Part shown: positions 11,200 to 23,500 of the stretch, piece by piece
Position numbering within the stretch: position 1 is the first letter of the stretch
Layout of the letters: each line of letters begins with the position of its first letter
Assembly (NCBI GenBank): GCA_013400115.1
Contig: VXBP01007533.1
Location: forward strand, 124,001 to 188,000
DNA: 64,000 bases
Source: Rhinopomastus cyanomelas
Lineage: Eukaryota > Chordata > Aves > Bucerotiformes > Rhinopomastidae
Direction: 5' to 3'
The notes under the pieces: model-generated
Told to the model about the DNA's origin: nothing
The model's database searches: none
What the model saw: only the letters and a program-made list of their open reading frames with translations
Program-made: the position numbers and the translations under genes

Positions 11200-11930
11200 G
11201 TGTAGTGAGCTATCCACCAGATATCCCTTCTTCACCTGGCCAGAGATGGGGAAAAAAATTACCAGAAGCTCATGGCCAAGATAAATTACTGTCTCGGGCA
11301 AAACAGCCTCAATATGCAGAACATTAATTTGTTGCCAATTAAAAAGAGTTCAAGGTGAGAAACAACACGACCACCTTCATGTTACCCTCCCCTTCTCCCT
11401 CCTTCCCAAAGTGGTGTTGGCAGATGGGCAATGGTGGTCAGTCTGCTGCTCCTTCTTATGCATGCTGTTCCCCTCCCACAGGGCACATTCAACTGCTTCA
11501 GCACAGGATTCCTGTGCATAGGTTACAGTCCGTCAGACTTCTGTATCCTCTCCATGGTCTGCAGTTTCTGGCAGGAAAACTTGCCCCATCTGAGCTCCTA
11601 TCAACAGGTTGCAGCTTTCTCCAAGGCACAGGTCCATTGGTTCTGGCCTGGGGGGCTTTCTGCAGCTGCATTATGGTGGTCCAACATGATCCTCTCCACA
11701 AGCCTGCTCGAGTGTGGTTTCTCCGTGGGCTGGAGGTCCCTATTCTGGTGCTTAAGCTCCTGTTTCCGATGCCTTTCCCTTCACTACTGGGGTTGTGCTG
11801 TTTTTTCCTCCCACAAAGGTTTCCCCACGATGCTGCCATTGCTAGGTTGCGTGAAGCCAGCTCTGTCTGGTACAGTGCAGCCTCAGAAACCAACCTATCA
11901 GCTTGACACCTACACCCAGTACCATGAATG
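11200..11930 (+). repeat. Putative degraded LTR-type avian repeat
   Basis: The stretch with ccaagataaattactgtctc, then a pyrimidine-rich block and GC-rich tracts of short related words (tgcag, ctccac, gggctg), resembles a dispersed LTR-like repeat common in bird genomes. I cannot assign a family name or exact ends. The open reading frames inside it are not convincing genes. Confidence 0.4.
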
Positions 11931-13739
11931 AGGGACAGTGACCACAAGCCTTGCTGCAGGGAGCTCATTAATTCAGGAAAGCATTGTCTATAAAGGTTGC
12001 AGCTCTTTGTGCTCCTTACCCAACAGTTGTATGTAAACAGTCATACTGAAATAATAAAGTATAGCAGTGTGTCTGGGGGCTGTGCTTACATTCATTGCTG
12101 CTACATACACTTTTCAGAGTCTCCCACTCTCAAAATGGCAGCCTGACAGCAGTGAATAGCATTGAATTCTAATGGCCTTAAAAATAAATGCTGAGTGGCC
12201 ATAGCTGGTGTGATGCAGAGCAGTGGAATCTCAGCTGAAGGATCCTGTTATTATCCTTCTTGGAAACTGAATAGCTTGTGAGTCTCTGAGTAGCTCAAAA
12301 GGAGAACAGCACTTGAAATTCAAGCCACTTCAAAAATTAATCCTTTTATTACACTTGCCCATGCTACTCTATATTTCACAGCAAGATGGGAGGGAAAAGC
12401 TAAATCAAGTCTGAAACTATCTTACGCCTAAGTAATGTTCCCATGCAACAGCCACACTAATGCCTGCTTTCCAGTCAGTCACTAGTGTGGCTGAAAAATA
12501 AATTCAGCAAAGGTTTCTGAAGGACAGGCACACTGATCCAGTCAGCTGTGCAAGTGCTGCTGCTGAAGGGTAACCAGAACGCGTAAGACTGCTCACTTTC
12601 TGAGAAAGGCTGGTGTGTAAAATGCACTGAGTGCAAGCACTTGTGGCTCTAGCATTGAGGAGCCAAGGTTTTATTCATGTGACATCCAATGTGAAGCCCT
12701 GCCAGGGGAGAAGAGAACTTTAAAGTCTCTGTAGGAGGAGTTCTCTTACCCCTCCAACGCGTAATGTCTACACTGGCATGCCCGTAGTAAAAGGGAGACT
12801 CTGCCTTGCCAAAAGGTTCCCATGCAGAATAACTCCTATAGAGTTTGCAAACTGAGGACTGCTCTGCTGGACATAAACGAACAGTGGAAAAGGCTAGTGC
12901 TGAACGTGTCTCAGCTCTGAGATGTGTAGGAAGAAAGAGCCTCTTATGATTGGAGCCCAGTTCTAAAGTACACATAGGGCCGTGTGTTAGGTTAGAAAAA
13001 TAGATTCTGGGTATCACCTTTCCTCTTCTTTCCCCCAAAAAATAGTATCTTGGGAGGCAGAAAGAAACCCCTTACCCCAGACAGCACTTAATTGCTGTTT
13101 GGGTCTAGCTATTATTTTCCTTATAGTTGTGGACTATCTGGGAAGACAAAGCCCCCATCTCCTCACAGGCACTGTGAAGCCACCCGAGACCCAAGTTGGG
13201 GGTGTGTTGGACATGGCAGCATCACCACATCATCCAGCCCTGGCTGCCCAAGGCCCTGACCCAGGCTGGAATGCTGTATCGACAGTGGTGATGGTGTAGT
13301 TACGGTGGCAACATGCTGTACCTCACCACTGCCATCCCAAACTGAGCTGTGCCAAGCCGATGCATGCAGCATGGTGCTGTGCTGACAGAAAGCCTTTCTC
13401 CCTGCCCACGCTGTAAGGAAACCACCAATGCTGATTCCTCCCTGCATTGAGTGAACAAGCCTGGAGACTTCAGACAGTGAGATAACTTTAAATAGGGAGA
13501 GCCCAAAGCCAAGAGAAGGTCCTTGCTGGACGTGGCCGTGCAGCTGTCACCACCTTGACTGTTTGAACAGCAGGAAGAGAAACTCTTTTGTCAGTTTGCC
13601 ACTCAGAACATTTAGGTTGTTTTGACTAAGAGGGAGAATAGAGCTGAAAGGATGCAGAACTCTAAAATCTTTGGCAGATTGCTCTAGAAAAATGGGAGAG
13701 CTGAGATGGCAAGAGGTGGCCCTTCCCCTTGTGCCATTA

Positions 13740-13975
13740 AGTGTGTGCGTGCATTGTCTCCCGCCCCACGGATCCTGGCGGGAAGACAAGGACTGCTTAT
13801 ATAATTCTTTGCTCATTTTTTCCCAGAAATCTATGTAATGGAATTATGATGGAGGTTTCTGGTTTGTGTGCTTTAACTTGCCTGGGCTGCTGCTTCTTTT
13901 TGTACATAGTGATAGATTTAATAAACCCCTTTTGTTTTCTCTAAGTTGCTCCATTGCCTGGGAAATTCTATCCAA
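13740..13975 (+). repeat. Possible LTR remnant (TATA plus AATAAA arrangement)
   Basis: A TATA-like tatataat near 13797 is followed by AATAAA at 13920-13925 and a T/C-rich stretch ending in CA. This resembles the R-U5 end of a retroviral LTR, but no duplications or internal sequence were recognised. It could equally be chance. Confidence 0.3.
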
Positions 13976-14205
13976 CACCCCACCTCAAGGCCTGGCTGCC
14001 TTTCTTTCTGTTTCAGTTTGGTTTGAACCCATGACAGCAGATGACAGCTAGGATAACATAGTTCAAAAATATAGCTGGTCACTTTAAAGTGAGAGCGAGC
14101 TGCTGACTAAGATAGTTGCAGGACACTTAAAGTAGGGGTTGCTCATCTATGCCAGCACACAAATTAGTCAATAGATGCTCAAACTTTTGACTTTGAAAAA
14201 AAGAC

Positions 14206-14211
14206 TTTAAT
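14206..14211 (-). terminator. USP16: Candidate USP16 poly(A) signal (ATTAAA)
   Basis: The minus strand carries ATTAAA about 190 bases past the stop codon, preceded and followed by AT-rich sequence. ATTAAA is the commonest variant of the canonical signal. No AATAAA was seen closer to the stop. Confidence 0.5.
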
Positions 14212-14400
14212 TACAAGTACTGAAAACACTGAAAAAAGTGCAAGTTAATCACTTGTCAGTGTGTCTAAGAAGCATAAAGTATACTCCTGCAATTGTATAC
14301 AGCAGCTCCAACATGTCACCCAACATGATTTGGAAGTCTCTTGTCTTCTTCCCACACCACCTGAAGACAGCTGCACATAGGAGAAAACTTCTCAGGGCAA

Positions 14401-14525
14401 TTACAACAGTCGCTCATAGAACAGGAGATAGGCCTGACAGCTCAGCACTTTAGAAGCTGACACAGCTTGTACATGGGTGTCACTGATGTGGAACCACTGC
14501 CCTTTCAGTGGTTCCGTTTCTACAG
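14401..14525 (-). CDS. USP16: USP16 last coding exon
   Basis: Encodes AVETEPLKGQWFHISDTHVQ and ends QAYLLFYERLL then TAA. The C-terminal LLFYER motif is the closing strand of the USP fold. Acceptor on the minus strand ctttcacag. Confidence 0.93.
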
Positions 14526-17500
14526 CTGTGAAAGTTAAAAATTAGGAGTAGAAGGTATTACAAAGAGCTGAAGCAATCAATCCGTTACTGTTCTGTAGTA
14601 AAAACCAATTTGTAGAGTATCTCTAATAGCTTACCTTGAGGAGACTGTCCTCCAAGGACAAGATCAGAGAGACGGCTGTTCATACTTCTCATTTTAGCAT
14701 AAGCAGTGTAGTGCCCAGACCTCATTGTTCCATTGTGTTCAACCACTCCATAGAGAGAGTACAGTACTTTTGTATCCCCTTCAGCTACGTTCTGTAAAAG
14801 CCAAAGTTTAGGTATGACAGTCAGGGGCCAGGTTTTGTACAACGCTGGAACGTAAACTCTTCACTTTGTTTTGCTGAGAGGGACACTGGTCTTCACAGAT
14901 TCATGCAGCCATCACCTGTGATCAGCAGAAGTACACAGACTCAAGTGTCCTGCACTTGAAAGTTATCCTGCATCATCACACAAAATAACTGAAGCCTGAC
15001 AGGTGTTCTACAAAGATACTGACAAGCAGCATAATCATGAACATGGGAAAGGAGAAACTGTTTGTTTTCCTACTTACTTTACATTTAGCTGTACAGAAAG
15101 GAGCCAAGTCTATCACTTCTGGAAACTTAATATGCCTGTTAACCTTCCGTAGATTAAATCCAGCCTTCAACAGATAAAGTAAAAGAAAAGCCCATCACAT
15201 TAAAACGTAGCATATTAAAACCATGCTTAGTTAAACGTTTCAGGTTAGATTTCAAAATTAGTTTCAAATTACACAAAACAGTGAAAAAGCACACTGGCTG
15301 GTTTGCTTTTTTTCTCCAAGGTTTTCCAGCATGACCTCCCTCCCCCACATGCTGCACTGCAGCACAAGCTAAAATGACTCTTCAACTCAAGGGAACCTAG
15401 TGGTAGCAAAATCAGAAGAAGAATGAGCTCTAGTGTACTTGTCTAACCACAAGGACTTCTCTTGCTTCTGACATACTGTTATATGCCTGAGGATCTAATT
15501 CATGTCACCAAAACTGATCTTAATTTCTATTCTACTCCGCCATCTATCAGCCATCCTGGTCAATGGGAGAGGTCCCAGATGACTGGAGACTTACCAATGT
15601 GACACCCATCTACAAGAAGGGCAGGAAGGATGATCCAGGGAACTACAGACCTGTCAGCCTGACCTTAGTACTAGGGAAGGTCATGGAACAGTTCATCTTG
15701 GGAGTGATCAAACAGCAAGTGGAGGACAATGGGGTGATCAGGCCCAGCCAGCATGGGTTCATGAAGGGCAAGTCCTGTTTAACCAACCTGATCTCCTTCT
15801 GTGATCAGGTGACCCGCCTAGGGGATGAGGGAAAAGCGGTGGATGTTGTCTACCTGGACTTCAGTCAGGCATTTGACACCGTTTCCCACAGCATTCTGCT
15901 GGAGAAGCTGGTGGCTCATGGCATAGACAGGAGGACTCTTAGCTGGGTTAGAAACTGGCTAGANNNNNNNNNNNNNNNNNNNNNNNNNNNNNNNNNNNNC
16001 ACCTCGAGTACTGTGTCCAGTTTTGGTCACCACAGTACAGGAAGGACATTGAGGTGCTGGAACGAGTTCAAAGAAGGGCAACCAAGTTGGTGAAGGGGCT
16101 GGAGGGCATGCCCTATGAGGAGAGGCTGAGGGAGCTGGGGTTGTTTAGTGTGGAGAAGACTGAGAGTGGACCTTATTGCCCTCTACAACTACCTTAAAGG
16201 AGGTTGTAGCAAGGCTGGTGTTGGGCTCTTGTCTCCAATTAGTGATGATAGGACGAGGGGAAATGGTCTCAAGTTGCATCAGGGGAGGTTTAGATTGGAT
16301 GTTAGAAGGAAATTCTTTACTGAGAGGGTGGTTAGGTGCTAGAATGGATTGCCCAGGGAGGTGGTGATGTCACCATCCCTGGAGGTGTTTAAGGAACGAG
16401 TGGATGCAGGTCTAGAGGTTAGACACTAGGAGAAAAGGTTGGACTCGATGACCCTGGAGGTCCTTTCCAGCCATGATGATTCTATGATTCCCACCTTACT
16501 CAAATTATATCCCACTATCAAACTGGAAAAACAAAAGGGGGGGACGACAAATGTTATTTCCTAAGTCACATTACTGTCTTTTGGAATAGGCTACACATTT
16601 CCATTTTCTCCGTGAAATTGGTTTATCAACTTAAAGCCACCTCTCTTATTTTTAAGCATTTTGACCAAAATACTGAGCATCTTTGTAAAAGGCAATGCTG
16701 CTTCCCACCCCCATTCATTTCCTCTTTCTTTCTTGAAAAGCAAAAAGCTTATTTCAATTTTACTTCCATTACTTTTTATTTTAAAAAGACTTAAACTGCA
16801 TTGCTCCCCACCCAGCAGCACTCAGAATCCTCTTCTCCAATTCTACTGGCCCATTTGTTATATTCAATAAGGATCCTGTTCTATCTGCACTGAAGTACAC
16901 AAGTCCATGAACTGCTGTAATCACCAGGGAACAATTAATGCCAAGATACTGCTGAATACACTGAGCAATAACATAATTCCTTTAAGGAATATACTGCAAG
17001 TAAGATCGCACATGAGTGTTTTCCAGGTAACGAATGGAATATTCTTTCAGGAACACACACCCCAGCTCCTCAAAAACTACAAAACTGTAATGCCACACAC
17101 CAATGCCTTCCAAAACTTGGAAAGACTCCAAAGCAAAACAGGCTTCTAGGGAATTAATAAATGCTAACTTTACTTCTAAGTTAAGCTAGTACCATGTGCA
17201 TGCATACTTATTAAACTGATGCTACACAGTCCTTCTGCGGTATCAGCCTGCTACTTACCTGTTGAAACCTCTTTAAGTGAAGAGTTAAAACTGGAGGAGC
17301 AAGAGAGATTAGCATCTGCTTTTTAGCATTAGTATAAACGTACTTCTTTTCACCTGCAGAAAAGAAAACCCACCAATGATTAGCATCTGAACAAACGTTA
17401 CCACAAGAATGTTTTCATTTGCACCCAGTTACAATTATTACTACAGTCATGATATATAATAATTATAACAGTGTTATAATGTCACTGAGGAACTGAACAT

Positions 17501-20500
17501 TCCCCTTTTCAACATTAAATCACAGAAAGGTTTAGGTAGGAAAAGATCTTTAAGATAATCAAGTCCAATAGTCAACCTAACTGTATCACACCACAGCCAC
17601 TGCTAAACCACCTCCTTGAGCACACATCTACACACCTTCTCAAAACAACCAAGGAGAGTGATTCAAACACTTCCTTGGGTACTCTGTGCCAAGGCTTAAG
17701 TAATAAACTGTACAAACAGCTACCACCTTGTAGAGTCAGTGCAAGCAGAATGAATTCTTGCTCATTCCCTACAACCCCAGTAATCAAAAATTGCTTAGGG
17801 CTTTTACTGGCTTTTTCAGTAAACACCAACACAATTTCCCTGTGACTGTCACAGCAGAATTGTCACTTTTGGGGAAAGAAGACAGGAGTGACCTCCTGAA
17901 TAACTACTCCCTACACTCATCCACATAATGAATTTTGAATCAAAATGTCGTCTCCCTCAAACCCAGACGTCTCTGTTTATTCATTCTTCCTTTTCAGTCC
18001 TGCAGTGTTCTGTACCCACTCTCGTAAGATTGCTCTTCTGCTCAGTTAAGAACTTGCTTGTATTCATCTGTGTGAAAGGATTCTCACAAGCTACTCACTG
18101 AACACTAACTCAACCCGCTGACCCATGTTTTAAGTCATACAAATACCACTTCAGGGACATTCTGCTCCCCACCCCCAAAACAGCTGACAGGGACATGTTT
18201 AATATTTTCCTTTAAGAGGTAATTTGTCATACTTTTTATGTTCTTCTTCGGTCCATAATTTCTTTGTGTACATGTATCACAGAGCAGTTTATTGGTCTCA
18301 GTAAGTTTTTCATTACGAGTGAATTGATACAAACAGTGATGGATTGAACCTTCTTCTGGGTTCAGATCTTCTCTGTTTGCAAGAGTACAAAATGCTGTTT
18401 CTGGATCTTCAGTTGATACCTCACATGTCTTGATGGCAACAGTCTCAAGGTCATCAAAGGTATTCATATCAGAGTGAGCATCTGTCCCCAGGTGTAGTTT
18501 TGAAAAGTCAGCAGCAAGCTCTTCCTCATTTTCATTTTCATCATCCTCATCTTTCAAGGACAGGTTGTCAAGGCCACTGACAAATGTCACAGCGGAATCT
18601 AGGCCTTCCGTAGGGTGATCAACGAGAGATTCATTTTCTACACATTCTTGTTCTGGATTGCCTGTATTTTCAGGCATGCTTTGAACTTCTGTGCTATTTT
18701 CCTGTATACTCAAGTTTGTTTGAGTGAAGCAGTGACCTTCACAATCTTTTGATGAGTCCTCTTCTTGTTTTGTATCATGAGTTTCACAGTTGATTTCTGC
18801 CTCTATTTCTTGGTTATACTCAGCATCTTTTTCTGACTGTTCAGTCACAGAGATGTCTGCCAAGTGAAGCACCTTTTGTTGAAGCTTTTGTTGACGGCGC
18901 TGGCTCTTCAAATTAGAATACATTAAATACAAAATACAGAAAACAGTTAAGTTGAAGCTACATTTACCATTTCTTTACAACAACTTTTATAGCCACACAT
19001 GCAAGACAGGTGGGAGGATAAACGATTTAATGATCAGAGGTGACCAATTTAACCAACACCAAATCCTCGCCCAGACACAGCTCCCACTGCTCCTTCTTAC
19101 ACAGTATCTTCAAAAGAGAACTAATGATTCCCTTTTTGTATTCCCAATCCTTTCTTATGTCCGTGAAGTTTTTGGAATAATTTTGCAATTGACAACTGGA
19201 GAACAACAATCTGATGCAAACTAATGCTACTTCTGACAGGCAACATAAATTCTGCACTGCTACAGACAATTAGCTGATTCCTAGTGCAGTGACTCTTACC
19301 ATGTAACTTCACAGAGACACATAGGTACAACTGATCTTTTCAGTTGTGCAATTGAGTGAGGAGTAATTCTAAGCTGTCTCCTCCTAATTTGTTTTACCAG
19401 AAGATGCAAACACTCAACAGAAGTAAACACTTATCAAAACCAACCTTGGCTTGTTTCTTGGCCTGTTTCTTTGCTTTTTTCTGAAGGTGTTTACTTGTAC
19501 CTGGGGGCTCATCTCTCTGCTTAAGGTAACAGTCATTGCTTTTATCTTCTTCATCTTCAGATTCCTTTCCTTTGTTTTTTTTAGTGTTTATCTCCTTTGT
19601 ATTTTTTACTTTCTACAGAAAAACAAAAAGCCACAAAACAACCCCAGATGCAGAGACGTTACTCTCCTGAATAAAAAAACCCAGTATTCCACAGAAAACT
19701 GAGGGATCAGATGTTAGCTGAGTTTTCAGCTTAGGAGATAAACTATTCTAAAAACTATAGCATACAACTAACTCATTTATGTCACCACAGTGTTTGCAAA
19801 AGAGGCATCTCACTCCAAAGAAAGTTGATGTGGAACAGTAACTTACAGAACAAAACAGTATGAAGCAGTACGGTAGCCTATCAAGGGCCAAATTCTGTAC
19901 CTGCAAAGGGGTTACATTGCCATTGGCTTTAACAGAACTAAATCTCACCAAGAGCACTGAAGAGTAACATTTTACACAAGCAGAGATGCTTTCAGTCAAA
20001 CTGCCTGACATCGAATTTGTTTGCTTCTGCTAAAATCGTATCGTTTACAGAACATTTTAACTAGGTCCCAGTATGCAAAATACATACAATGTCTTTGACA
20101 AGCAACAAGATCACCAACAGACTATTAGTGATTTTCCAGAGACAATTTATGAGATGCAACTTACAGGAATTACTGTAATTAAAATCTAATTGTCTACCTT
20201 TCTGGGCAGATTTACAAGGTCAATTTTCAAAACAGACACTTAGAAAGATGCACAAACACATTCCCCAATGTAATAAAGGTGTTTTCATGTAAGCAAACAA
20301 AAACTAAACCAAAAAGCAAACATTTCTTACCTGATCATCTAGCATGGGAAGCGACAAATCAAGGAAAGACTCTTGGACCAAGGATACCTTTCAATAGATA
20401 TTAAAAAATCCAGTATAATTTTGCTTGGCAGTGGCTGACTTGCTGTCAACAGGCTTATTTGTATGTAGCCTTGTTTGCATTGAAAGCATGCTTTTCGCTT

Positions 20501-23500
20501 GTGCATACAAACATAAAGCACAGCCAGCGTACGCTCGCAAACATCTACCCGTGACCAAAACCTAGCTGTCATATTACCACAGAAATAAACAAGAAATACT
20601 CTTACAAATTCCAGTTTTCTAGTGGGCTTGAATGTGAGAACCCAACTTTGGGCCTCTGGGACAGGTATCTGCAGTCTGTCATGACATTCACCTTGCCCAC
20701 TCACTAATATCCTTAATTACTTCACTGTCAAGATGCATTATCCAAATAACGCCTTCTTGCTTAACTACTCTCCTGGTAACCCCATGGTGATTTCAGCTTG
20801 GATAAGACCTGTATCATCTGAATGAAAAAGGCAAGGGCAGCCAAACAATTCCTTCAGTCTACAGTTTTTACCACTGGAAGGTGTTTACTAGAAATCTGAG
20901 AGTTCATTATTCTGGCAGGGGCAACCTGCCGTGCTGACCTACTTTTCTTCAAAAGGAAAATAAATATTAGTTCCATAAGAAAAAAAAACATTTCAGCCAA
21001 ACCACATCCTTCCTTGAAAAGCATGCAGTTAGTCAAGCCTCAGAAGTGCACTAAGTGCAGTAGACCTCTCCAATTTCACTTATTTCTTCATACAGCTACT
21101 TTGGGGTTCTCTTTCCGATTACATAAAATTATACTCTGGGCTATTCAAAGCAGGCAGTTTACTTACGGTTCTGCATTCCTCACACATAATTGTACTGGTT
21201 AACTCTCCACCAAAGATCCGATCTACAAAGCTTTGTATTCCCTTCTTCTTTTCATATTCTGCGAATTGACAGAATATATAGTAAAGTTAATAGTTTTACA
21301 TGTAACATACTGTCCACCAATTCAGTTATAGCATACCAAATAAAAAAAAAAACCATACAAGACGTACAATGGGCTACGTTAGTCTGCTCTAGTTTCAATA
21401 GGAAGCACAGAAAGATTCCTAAATGAAGACTGTTTTGTCTGTTTGGTTTTGATGGAACAATTCGTACTAGAGACTGTCTCCAGGCACATCAAGGACAGGA
21501 GGGTCATTAGGGACAGTCAGCATGGCTTCACAAAGGGAAAGTCATGCTTGACCAACCTGATAGCCTTTGATGAGGGTGTAACCAGGTGGATGGATGATGG
21601 CAGAGCCGTGGATGTCATCTATCTTGACCTAAGAAAGGCGTTTGACACGGTCTCTCACAGCATCCTCACAGCCAAACTGAGGTAGTGTGGCCTAGATTTT
21701 CAGGTAGTGAGGTGGATGGTGAACTGGCTACCGGGTAAAAGTCAGAGAGTGGTGGTCAATGGGACGGAGTCTAGTTGGAGGCCTGTATCTAGTGGAGTGC
21801 CCCAGGGGTCGGTACTGGGACCGGTCCTGTTCAATCTATTCATTGATGACTTGGATGAGGGATTGGCATGCACTGTCAGCAAGTTTGCTGATGACACAAA
21901 GCTGGGTNCTTGGAGAAGAGGAGACTGAGGGGTGACCTCATTAATGTCTACAAATATGTGAGGGGTGGGTGTCAGGACGATGGCACTGGGCTGTTCTCGG
22001 TGTCATGTAGTGATAGGACAAGGGGCAATGGTTGTAAGCTGGAACATAGAAGGTTCCACATCAACCTGAGAAGGAACTTCTTCATGGTGAGGGTGACAGA
22101 GCACTGGAACAGGCTGCCCAGAGGGGTTGTGGAGTCCTTCACTGGAGATATTCAAGACCCGACTGCATAAGTTTTTGTGTGACTTGGTTTAGGTGATCCT
22201 GCTGTTGCAGGCGGATTGGACTAGATGATCTTTCGAGGTCCCTTCCGATCCGTAATGATTCTATGATTTGTATATCAAAACACATTTGAAGAAGGCAGCT
22301 GGTCTGAACCAACACCTTTACCATTTTCTCCACTGTTTCCCTGTTTCCTCTGAAATGCTAATTCTGTTCAGTGACTAACTTTTTCAGTAAAATCTCTACT
22401 AAGTAACTTCACTTTCTTTTCTGAAGCTAACAGCATATTTGTGCAGACAGCATCTGCTTCTACAGTGGTACCACTTGATGTTTATGGTGACTATTAAGGA
22501 TTGGTATGCAGAAAGGCTCTTGTTTATACTTGCTCCTGTGAAGGCCAAGGTGACTTAGCCTTGCATACCACATTGGGAGTGCAGAATGTGAAATGGTCCC
22601 TCGTGAAACTATCACATTTGTGGGAAGGAGCAGATAGGACAGGTGTCCCTAAAATGACCAACTAAGTATTCCATTCCATATGTCATACTCAATAGAAAGC
22701 TGAGGGGGTCACAAGGGTCAAATGGCCCAAGGACTCTCTTCATTCTGCCTTAGAGCCCAGTCTGTGCATTCCCAAATCCAGTAACAGGAAAACAACTCCT
22801 GAAATCTTTTTCCCATCTGCCATTAAGTCCAGTCTGGGGCTTTCCCAGCATCAGGTGTGACACTGACTTACTTGCTATCAGCGGTGGTTGGTTTCAGTAT
22901 TGGTTGTGTATAAATTTGTATACATTTTGTCTTACTGTTTTCCTTAAAGCAGTTTTAGGTTTCTTTTCCAGTCCCTAAGTCACTCGTGTTTCCTTTCTCT
23001 TCCCCACTGAGGAGTGAGAGGGGTTAATACAGAGACTGTCATTTCTCAAGTGGCTGGCCCAGCCTGAACCCTTGACATCCTACAGGTGCTCTACAAGTAG
23101 ATCCAATTTCCTCCAGTTCTATTTTTAGCATAGTGCAATCTGACTTTAAACTTGCTCTTCATTGTCTAACCTAAGTCACAGTGAAAAAGATTAAAAAGTC
23201 TATGTTTATTGTTTGTAGGGGTTTATTAATACCAATGTTAACTAGCAAAGGACTATTTGGACTGAATAAATTGTTACATCCATGTGCTAACAGTTTAATT
23301 TCTTAGATAATATTTGAATTATTGAACACTACCCTAACATCTTGTAATGTACAGAACCAACTCTTACATTTTTACCAAGTTTCCTTAACACATTTAAATC
23401 AGTAACTATTGAGCCAAATATTTTAGATGCATAGATATGGCATGAACTTGTACAATTCAACATGAATCTTTTAGTTGATAGCATCTGTATGGCTCTTGAG

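Larger units (their letters stand above)
11126..14185. other. Intergenic region between convergent CCT8 and USP16
   Basis: No exon with homology I recognise. Longer open frames here (around 11355-11906, 11431-11931 and 12649-13038) have low-complexity composition and no domain I know. The region contains LTR-like repeat remnants listed separately (about 11200-11930 and 13740-13975). The remainder (about 11930-13740) shows nothing identifiable. Confidence 0.7.

Noticed and set aside
11355..11968. Overlapping open reading frames of 156-183 codons on both strands
   Set aside because: They overlap in several frames in GC- and pyrimidine-rich repeat-like DNA, show no known domain and no splice structure, and look like chance frames.
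12649..13038. 129-codon minus-strand open frame between CCT8 and USP16
   Set aside because: No recognisable domain, no promoter or splice support, and a length that chance frames can reach in this composition.
15563..16093. Reverse transcriptase gene or retron-like system
   Set aside because: The sequence is an ordinary CR1 LINE fragment with the usual CR1 3' end; no host function is implied.
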